From Gemmatimonadales bacterium (GTDB lineage Bacteria > Gemmatimonadota > Gemmatimonadetes > Gemmatimonadales > GWC2-71-9), in NCBI GenBank assembly GCA_013812695.1, contig JACCSZ010000347.1, positions 1-14,622 of the forward strand: a stretch of 14,622 nucleotides of DNA. The letters run 5' to 3'. Of the stretch, positions 9,336-14,622 are shown piece after piece. The notes under the pieces were generated by a model. The model saw only the letters and a program-made list of their open reading frames with translations. It did not search any database and was not told the DNA's origin. Positions within the stretch are counted from its first letter, which is position 1. Every line of letters starts with the position of its first letter. Both the position numbers and the translations under genes were made by a program.

Positions 9336-10580
9336 CTAGGGAGCGGCCCCATACAGCAGGTACGGCGCGACCCGCTCCTTGTACCGGACGAGCTCCGGCT
9401 TCCAGCTAGCCACGACCAGACCCGGTGCCTTCCCGGCCTCCAGCGCGTTCCGAAGCTCCGGCCCGCCGGCCAGCCGGTCGAAGTGCGCCGCGATCCAGCC
9501 GAAGTCCGTGGCACCACCCGTCGCGCGAACCGCCGCCAGCAGATGCACGGCCGTGGCGGTCGGGTCGTACCGGCTGCGCTCGGTGACCTCCAGACGGATG
9601 CCGGGAAGTGGAATATCCGGGTATTTGCCGTCGCCGGGCCGGCGAGCGGTGAAGGTGACGCCGCGGAATCGGACACCTGGCAGCTTCGCCGAGCGCACCC
9701 TGGCCAGCACCGCGGCCGTGTCGAGCCACGGCGCGCCGATCTGTTCGAACGGAGCATCCGACCCTCGCCCCACCGAGAGGTTGGTGCCCTCGAAGAGACA
9801 CAATCCCGGATAATGAAAGAGGCTCTCGACGGTCCGGAGGTTCGGGCTGGGAGGTACGAACGGGAGTCCGGTGCCGTCCCATGCGACCGTGCGCCGCCAC
9901 CCGTCGACCGGCACGACCCCGAGGTCTCCGCCCAGACCCAAATCCGCCCGCGCCAGGCCAGCCAACTCGCCGAGCGTCAGGCCATGCCGCATCGGCACGG
10001 CCAGGCGTCCGACCAACGAGGTATGCGCCGAATCGAGCACATTCCCTTGGATCGGCGCGCCGATCGGATTCGGACGATCGAGCACCACGACCGGTATCGC
10101 GTGTCGCGCCGCCGCCCGCATCACCTCCACCGTCGTGGCCAGGTAGGTGTAATAGCGCGCTCCCGCGTCCTGGAGATCGACCAGCATCAGGTCGATACCC
10201 TGGAGCATTTCAGCCGTCGGGGCGATACTGCGGCCATAAAGACTGTAGATTGGTAGGCCGGTGGCCGAGTCGATCGATGAGGCGACCGCGGCGCCAGGGT
10301 CGGCCGCGCCACGGAAGCCGTGCTCGGGGCTGAACAGCGCCACAAGCTCGATGCCGGCCGCCCTGAGACGCACTACGTCGCTGATCCCTTGCGCATCTAC
10401 GCCTGCCTGGTTGGTCACCAGACCGACGCGGCGGCCGCGCACCACCGCCAGGCTGTCGGTCAGCAGGACGTCGATGCCGGGACGCACTACGCCCGGCGCC
10501 GTGGCCTGGGCAGCGGGTCCGCGGGACCCGCAGCCGAGCGCCCATCCGCAGAGTCCCAGCACGACGAGAGTTCTGTGCAC
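9336..10580 (-). CDS. namZ: Exo-beta-N-acetylmuramidase NamZ-like (DUF1343) lipoprotein
   Basis: 414 residues. The DUF1343/GH171 family, typified by Bacillus subtilis NamZ (YbbC), removes terminal N-acetylmuramic acid from the non-reducing ends of peptidoglycan glycans. Conserved blocks are VGLVTNQAG (52-60), LFSPEHGFRG (82-91) with the invariant Glu-His pair, DLQDAGARYYTY (135-146), VLDRPNPIG (166-174) and, later, FEGTNLSVGRG. The N-terminus is a signal peptide with a possible lipobox, ALGC, at C17, so it is exported and perhaps lipid-anchored. The start GTG 10580 has AGGTGAG about 10 bases upstream; GTG 10589 is an alternative giving three more residues. Any much longer N-terminus would read antisense through nagZ. 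The start codon abuts that of the divergent nagZ. In B. subtilis nagZ and namZ are also neighbours in the muropeptide recovery operon. Confidence 0.93.
   Translation of the reverse strand: MHRTLVVLGLCGWALGCGSRGPAAQATAPGVVRPGIDVLLTDSLAVVRGRRVGLVTNQAGVDAQGISDVVRLRAAGIELVALFSPEHGFRGAADPGAAVASSIDSATGLPIYSLYGRSIAPTAEMLQGIDLMLVDLQDAGARYYTYLATTVEVMRAAARHAIPVVVLDRPNPIGAPIQGNVLDSAHTSLVGRLAVPMRHGLTLGELAGLARADLGLGGDLGVVPVDGWRRTVAWDGTGLPFVPPSPNLRTVESLFHYPGLCLFEGTNLSVGRGSDAPFEQIGAPWLDTAAVLARVRSAKLPGVRFRGVTFTARRPGDGKYPDIPLPGIRLEVTERSRYDPTATAVHLLAAVRATGGATDFGWIAAHFDRLAGGPELRNALEAGKAPGLVVASWKPELVRYKERVAPYLLYGAAP
10513..10531. repeat. Perfect inverted repeat upstream of nagZ, inside namZ
   Basis: GCGGGTCC-gcg-GGACCCGC is a perfect 8-bp inverted repeat with a 3-bp spacer. 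It ends 43 bp before the nagZ start codon, within namZ codons about 17-23. Any nagZ promoter must lie in this stretch, so it could be an operator or leader hairpin. In GC-rich DNA an 8-bp repeat can also arise by chance. Confidence 0.4.
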
Positions 10581-12320
10581 GCCAAGCACCTCACCTGGGT
10601 AGTTATCCTGCTGGGCGCCTGCGGCCGCGCGCCGGGCCCGAGCCCGACCTCGCCGATCCCGACCGCCGACGCGGTGGGTCCCGAGACCGATGTCGAGACC
10701 CTGCTCGCCGGACTGTCGGTCCGCGACAAGATCGCCCAGCTCGTGATGCCATGGATCCCGGGCACCTATGCCGCCTACGACGACGACGGATTTGCTCGCG
10801 CCGAGCGCTGGGTCGACTCGCTGCACGTGGGCGGGATCATCGTGTCCGTCGGCTCGCCCCTCGACGTCGCGGCCAAACTGAACCGGCTGCAGCGACGCTC
10901 CCCGCTGCCCCTCCTGGTGGGATCCGACTTCGAGGGCGGCACCAGCCTCCGGCTCAACGGCGGCACCCTCCTCCCTCCCAATATGGGCGTGGCCGCCACC
11001 GGGAGCGACAGCGCCGCCTACGACCTCGGCCGCATCACCGCACTCGAGGGGCGCGCGGTCGGCGTCCACCTCGCGTTCGCACCCGTGGCCGACGTCAACA
11101 ACAACCCGGCGAATCCGATCATCAACACCCGCGCCTTCGGCGAGGATCCCGCGGAGGTCGGTCGCCTGGTGGCCGCGGAGGTGCGCGGGCTCCGGGAACA
11201 CGGGATGCTCGCCACGGCCAAACATTTTCCCGGCCATGGCGACACCGGCACCGACTCGCACCTGGCGCTCCCCGTCATCGCGTCGACCTGGGGTCGGCTC
11301 GATTCCGTCGAGCTCGTGCCGTTCCGGGCGGCCATCGCGGCAGGGGTCGACGTGATCATGACCGCGCACATCGCGCTGCCGGTCATCGATCCCGGCGAGG
11401 TACGCCCCGGCACCGTCGCGCCCAACATCCTCACCGGCATCCTGCGCGACTCGCTCGGCTTCCGGGGGATGGTCGTCACCGATGCGCTCAACATGGCGGG
11501 TGTGGCCGACGCCTACGGGGCCGAAGCGGGAGTGCGCGCGTTTGTGGCGGGCGCGGATCTGCTGCTGCAGCCGGCCGATCCGCGCACCGCCATCGACGCG
11601 ATGGTCCGCGCGGTCGATCGCGGCGAGATCAGCGCCGACCGCCTCGACCGCTCGGTCCGGCGCGTGCTCGAGGCCAAACGCGGGCTTGGACTCTTCCTTC
11701 GGCGCACGGTGCCGCTGGACAGCGTGCCGGCGGTCGTGGGCAGCGCCGCGCTGCAGGCCGATGCGGCGGCGATCGCGGAACGGTCGATCGTCATGGTGAA
11801 GGACTCGGGCGGGGTGGTCCACGCCCTGCCCCGCTCGCGTCCCGCGCTCACGCTCGTGACCTACGCCGAGGATGAGCATCGAACGGTCGGTGCGGCCCTC
11901 GCGAGCGAGCTCCGGACGCAAGGGTTCGGGGTCACGGTGGCTCGGCTGTGGCCTGCCAGCGGCCGCGCCAGCTACGACTCCGCCGCGGCGCTGCTCGGCC
12001 GGGGGGCGACCGCGGTCTTCGCCACCGCGGACCGGCCGGTCGCGGGGCGCGGCACCATCGGGCTGCCAGCGGCGATGACGGCGCTGATCGGCCGGACCGC
12101 GCGCGAGCGGCCCGCGGTGCTCGTCTCGCTCGGCAACCCCTACGTCATCGGCGGCCTGCCCGAGGTGGGCTCATACCTGATCGGTTGGCGCTCCAACGCT
12201 GTGACCGAACGGGCGGTGGCACGCGCGCTCGCCGGCGCGGCGCCGATCACCGGCCGGCTCCCGATTGCCTTGCCACCCGACTACGCCCGCGGCTGGGGCC
12301 TCCAGCGGCGGGCGCCATGA
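10575..12320 (+). CDS. nagZ: GH3 beta-N-acetylhexosaminidase NagZ-like lipoprotein
   Basis: 581 residues with an N-terminal GH3 barrel (about 40-345) and a C-terminal alpha/beta domain, like the two-domain secreted NagZ of Bacillus subtilis. It removes terminal N-acetylglucosamine from muropeptides or glycan ends. Visible catalytic features are KHFPGHGDTGTDSHLALP (216-233), with the NagZ-type Asp-His dyad D227/H229 acting as general acid/base, and VVTDALNMAGV (300-310) with nucleophile D303. The N-terminus MHAKHLTWVVILLGAC has a good lipobox (LGAC, C16) followed by a Pro/Ser/Thr-rich linker, so a lipoprotein is likely. GTG 10575 is chosen because it places the signal at the N-terminus; an upstream start at 10320 would read antisense through namZ. 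A weak GAGAG precedes it. A symporter gene follows after 33 bp. Confidence 0.94.
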   Translation: MHAKHLTWVVILLGACGRAPGPSPTSPIPTADAVGPETDVETLLAGLSVRDKIAQLVMPWIPGTYAAYDDDGFARAERWVDSLHVGGIIVSVGSPLDVAAKLNRLQRRSPLPLLVGSDFEGGTSLRLNGGTLLPPNMGVAATGSDSAAYDLGRITALEGRAVGVHLAFAPVADVNNNPANPIINTRAFGEDPAEVGRLVAAEVRGLREHGMLATAKHFPGHGDTGTDSHLALPVIASTWGRLDSVELVPFRAAIAAGVDVIMTAHIALPVIDPGEVRPGTVAPNILTGILRDSLGFRGMVVTDALNMAGVADAYGAEAGVRAFVAGADLLLQPADPRTAIDAMVRAVDRGEISADRLDRSVRRVLEAKRGLGLFLRRTVPLDSVPAVVGSAALQADAAAIAERSIVMVKDSGGVVHALPRSRPALTLVTYAEDEHRTVGAALASELRTQGFGVTVARLWPASGRASYDSAAALLGRGATAVFATADRPVAGRGTIGLPAAMTALIGRTARERPAVLVSLGNPYVIGGLPEVGSYLIGWRSNAVTERAVARALAGAAPITGRLPIALPPDYARGWGLQRRAP

Positions 12321-12353
12321 TCCCCCGACCTCCTTCCTGACCAGGGAGTCTCG

Positions 12354-14153
12354 ATGCGTCTCGAATTCTCCGACTGGCTGATCATCGCGCTCTACTTCGT
12401 CGTCTCCGCCGCCATCGGGCTCGCGTACACCCGGAGGTCGAGCCAGTCGCTCGCCGATTACTTCGTCTCCGGCCGCTCCCTACCGTGGTGGCTGGCCGGG
12501 ACGTCGATGGTCGCCACCACCTTCGCGGCCGACACCCCGCTGGTGGTCGCCGGCCTCGTCGCCAAGTACGGCGTTGCCGGCAACTGGCTGTGGTGGAACG
12601 GCGCGTTCTCGGGCGTGCTCACCGTGTTCTTCTTTTCGCGACTCTGGCGCCGGGCGGGGGTGCTGACCGACGTCGAGTTCGCCGAGCTGCGCTACGGCGG
12701 CCGGCCGGCCGCGGTCCTGCGGGGGTTCCGGGCGATCTACCTGGCGATCCCGATCAATCTGATCATCATGGGCTGGGTGACGCGGGCCATGGTCACCATC
12801 CTCGAGATCAGCCTCAATATCGATTCCTGGAAGGCGGCCATCTTCCTGTTCGGCGTCACCGCGCTCTACAGCGTCCTGGGCGGACTCTGGGGCATCATCG
12901 TCACCGATCTGTTCCAGTTCATCTTCGCGATGGGCGGCTCGATCCTGCTCGCGGTGCTGGCCGTGCAGTCGATGGGCGGGCTCGATGCGCTCGCTGTCCA
13001 GGCCGCCGCGCACTTCGGCTCGACCGAGGCCGCCTTCGGCATCATCCCGCCACTCGACGCCCCCTGGCTGCCGCTCACCACGCTGCTCGTCTGGCTGAGC
13101 GTGCAGTGGTGGGCGGCGTGGTATCCTGGGCAGGAGCCGGGCGGCGGCGGCTACGTGGTGCAGCGCATTCTGTCGGCCAAGGACGAGCGCCACGGGCTGC
13201 TGGCCACCCTGTGGTTCACCATCGCCCACTACGCGCTCCGTCCGTGGCCGTGGATCCTGGTGGGATTCGTCGCCCTGATCCGCTACCCCGGACTCGACAA
13301 CCCGGAGGAGGGCTACGTGCGGGTGATGGTGGACGTCCTGCCGTCGCCGTACAAGGGACTGCTGCTCGCGGCATTCGCCGCGGCCTACATGAGCACCATC
13401 AGCACCCACCTCAACTGGGGCGCGTCGTACCTGGTCAACGACGTCTATCTCCGATTCATCAAGCCGGACGCCTCGCCGCGCGCGCAAGTGCTCGCGTCGC
13501 GGGGGGCCACCCTAGTGCTGATGGTCTCGTCGCTCGTGGTGATGGGGTTTCTGAGCAGCGTCGAGCAGGGCTGGAAGATTCTGCTCGCCCTCGGCGCCGG
13601 CACCGGGCTCGTGTTCATCCTGCGCTGGTACTGGTGGCGCGTGAATGCCTGGTCGGAGATCAGTGCCATGGCGGCGTCGTTCGTGACCTCGCTCGCCCTC
13701 GCCACCGGCGGCCACTCCATGAGCGACACCGGCACCCGGGACTACGCCTTCACGATGCTCACGACCGTATTGGTCACGACGGTGGTCTGGCTGACGGTCA
13801 CCTTTTTGACCGCGCCCGAATCCGATGCCACCCTGGAGCGCTTCTATCGGCGGGTCCGGCCCGGGGGGCCCGGCTGGCGCGGAGTGGCCCGCCGCCTGGG
13901 CTACGGGGACGAGCCGATTCCGGGCGGGGCGCTTTCCTGGGTCAACTGGCTCGCCGGGCTGGTGGCGGTGTATGCGGCGGTGTTCGCGGTCGGTGCGGTC
14001 GTGACGGGTGCACCGCTTCGGGGGCTGGTGTACGCCGTCGCGGCTACGGGGGCTTTCTTGTTGATTTACCGTAACTTGCGTGCCGACGAACAACTTATGG
14101 CCAGCGTTGACACCAGCCTCGATCCTGGGTTAGGTTTGGATCCAGGGAAGTGA
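12354..14153 (+). CDS. Sodium:solute symporter (SSS family)
   Basis: 599 residues, an inner-membrane transporter with about 13 or more hydrophobic segments. SSS-family features are an early DYFVSGRSLPWWLAGTSM stretch (36-53), TTFAADTPL after the first helix break (55-63), and YMSTISTHLNWGASYL (345-360), where the serine/threonines correspond to the sodium-site segment of the eighth core helix. The solute cannot be read from sequence. It follows nagZ by 33 bp with a good AGGGAG Shine-Dalgarno five bases before ATG 12354, so co-transcription with nagZ is likely, and uptake of a wall-derived sugar or muropeptide is a reasonable but unproven guess. The last 30 or so codons (from about 14055) are less GC-rich than the rest and seem to contain a promoter for the next gene. 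Confidence 0.94.
   Translation: MRLEFSDWLIIALYFVVSAAIGLAYTRRSSQSLADYFVSGRSLPWWLAGTSMVATTFAADTPLVVAGLVAKYGVAGNWLWWNGAFSGVLTVFFFSRLWRRAGVLTDVEFAELRYGGRPAAVLRGFRAIYLAIPINLIIMGWVTRAMVTILEISLNIDSWKAAIFLFGVTALYSVLGGLWGIIVTDLFQFIFAMGGSILLAVLAVQSMGGLDALAVQAAAHFGSTEAAFGIIPPLDAPWLPLTTLLVWLSVQWWAAWYPGQEPGGGGYVVQRILSAKDERHGLLATLWFTIAHYALRPWPWILVGFVALIRYPGLDNPEEGYVRVMVDVLPSPYKGLLLAAFAAAYMSTISTHLNWGASYLVNDVYLRFIKPDASPRAQVLASRGATLVLMVSSLVVMGFLSSVEQGWKILLALGAGTGLVFILRWYWWRVNAWSEISAMAASFVTSLALATGGHSMSDTGTRDYAFTMLTTVLVTTVVWLTVTFLTAPESDATLERFYRRVRPGGPGWRGVARRLGYGDEPIPGGALSWVNWLAGLVAVYAAVFAVGAVVTGAPLRGLVYAVAATGAFLLIYRNLRADEQLMASVDTSLDPGLGLDPGK
14107..14136 (+). promoter_or_regulatory. Candidate promoter of the Fe-S carrier gene, inside the symporter gene end
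   Basis: A perfect TTGACA (14107-14112) is followed after 18 bp by TAGGTT (14131-14136, three of six). Initiation near 14143 would leave a leader of about 45 nt. The stretch is locally AT-richer than the surrounding gene. The -10 match is poor, so the call is tentative. Confidence 0.38.
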
Positions 14154-14187
14154 CGTTCACCGCCGACCAGGATGGAGGGAGCTTCGC

Positions 14188-14553
14188 ATGAGCGCCGACC
14201 AGCAGACCGCGGCCACCGGCTTTCAGATGACCCTGACCGAGCGGGCGGCTGAAGAGGTGCGGAAGTTCATCGCCCAGGAGCAGGTCTCCGTCGAGACCGC
14301 CGGCCTGCGCGTGAGCGTGCTGCCGGGCGGCTGTTCGGGATTCAAGTACAGCCTGAACGTCGAGGAGCGCGCACTGGAAGACGACATGGTGCACGACCTG
14401 CGGGGCGTCCGGGTGTTCATCGACGGCTTCAGCGCCCAGTACATGGCCGGCGTCACCGTGGACTACGTCAGCTCCATGCAAGGCTCGGGATTCACCTTCA
14501 GCAATCCGAACGCGACCGGCGGCTGCGGGTGCGGCAGCAGCTTCACCGCCTGA
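14188..14553 (+). CDS. erpA: A-type iron-sulfur cluster carrier, ErpA-like
   Basis: 121 residues. A-type carriers receive a Fe-S cluster from the assembly scaffold and pass it to target enzymes in the cytoplasm. All three ligand cysteines are present: C49 in LPGGCSGFKY and C113/C115 in the C-terminal GGCGCGSSF. The wording GGCSGFxY, AQYMAGVTVDY and SNPNAT...CGCGSSF resembles ErpA more than IscA or SufA, but these are hard to separate by eye. The start ATG 14188 has a strong GGAGGGAG 6 bases upstream. It lies 34 bp after the symporter stop and may be read from that operon or from its own promoter. No other Fe-S assembly gene is in the window. Confidence 0.94.
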   Translation: MSADQQTAATGFQMTLTERAAEEVRKFIAQEQVSVETAGLRVSVLPGGCSGFKYSLNVEERALEDDMVHDLRGVRVFIDGFSAQYMAGVTVDYVSSMQGSGFTFSNPNATGGCGCGSSFTA

Positions 14554-14571
14554 GCACGCATCGCACACCGG

Positions 14572-14622
14572 GTCACCCTGAGCGCAGCGAAGGGGGCATG
14601 ATCGAGGTCATGCCCCCTTCGC
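14572..14622. repeat. Palindromic element at the right edge, probably a truncated dispersed repeat
   Basis: GCGAAGGGGGCATGA (14587-14601) and TCATGCCCCCTTCGC (14608-14622) are a perfect 15-bp inverted repeat around TCGAGG, and the right arm ends exactly at the window edge. The bases before the left arm, GTCACCCTGAGCGCA (14572-14586), are of the CCCTGAGCGCAGCGAAGGG type that I know as a dispersed palindrome in many high-GC environmental genomes. The full element should therefore continue past the edge as its complement. It lies 34 bp after the erpA stop and could fold as a terminator, though no T-tract is visible. Confidence 0.75.

Noticed and set aside
10320..10574. Upstream extension of the nagZ frame
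   Set aside because: It reads antisense to namZ and would place the lipoprotein signal in the middle of the protein.
10581..11921. N-terminal extension of the namZ frame through nagZ to give 861 residues
   Set aside because: The added part is antisense to nagZ, has no family similarity and would bury the signal peptide. GTG 10580 with a Shine-Dalgarno is better.
12480..13487. 335-residue minus-strand frame inside the symporter gene
   Set aside because: It has very high Arg/Glu/Gln/His content with no recognisable domain; the plus frame is a membrane transporter.
14100..14153. CCTGG...CCAGG inverted repeat in the symporter tail as a terminator or operator
   Set aside because: The arms are only about 5 bp, within coding sequence, and easily arise by chance around the palindromic TGGATCCA.

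Overview
The window is GC-rich bacterial DNA, densely coded on both strands, with no intergenic stretch over about 180 bp. I saw no rRNA, tRNA, CRISPR array or insertion sequence. The gene set fits Gemmatimonadota best: a Bacteroidetes-like inositol-phosphate synthase, a divergent membrane pyrophosphatase, a Tat-exported amidase, a NamZ/NagZ lipoprotein pair and a 'CCCTGAGCGCAGCGAAGGG' palindrome at the right edge. That placement is an inference from gene content and style, not a phylogenetic result.

Layout. (1) Positions 1-2420, minus strand: a 2-oxo acid dehydrogenase operon in the order E1 alpha, E1 beta, E2. E2 runs off the left edge and no E3 is visible. The E1 beta motifs look closest to the branched-chain type. 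(2) Positions 2482-4140, minus: a Tat-exported amidase resembling bacterial peptide amidases. (3) Positions 4321-9228, minus: a tight four-gene run in the order CDP-alcohol phosphatidyltransferase, inositol-3-phosphate synthase, an unrecognised 96-residue protein and a membrane ion-pumping pyrophosphatase, with gaps of 3, -1 and 40 bp. A plausible sigma-70-type promoter lies upstream. This looks like a phosphatidylinositol-type lipid operon joined to an energy-conserving pyrophosphatase. (4) Positions 9336-12320: namZ (minus) and nagZ (plus) are divergent, both apparently secreted or lipid-anchored, and their GTG start codons abut in one GTGCAC hexamer. Together they would strip MurNAc and GlcNAc from peptidoglycan chain ends. 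(5) Positions 12354-14153, plus: a sodium:solute symporter directly after nagZ. (6) Positions 14188-14553, plus: an ErpA/IscA-type Fe-S carrier, probably with its own promoter inside the end of the symporter gene. The window ends in a perfect palindrome, probably half of a larger dispersed repeat.

Most of this is recognisable metabolism. The least explained parts are the small coupled gene in the inositol-lipid operon, the divergent pyrophosphatase, the head-to-head start codons with a nearby inverted repeat, a 21-bp-spaced repeat pair at the E1 alpha promoter and the edge palindrome.
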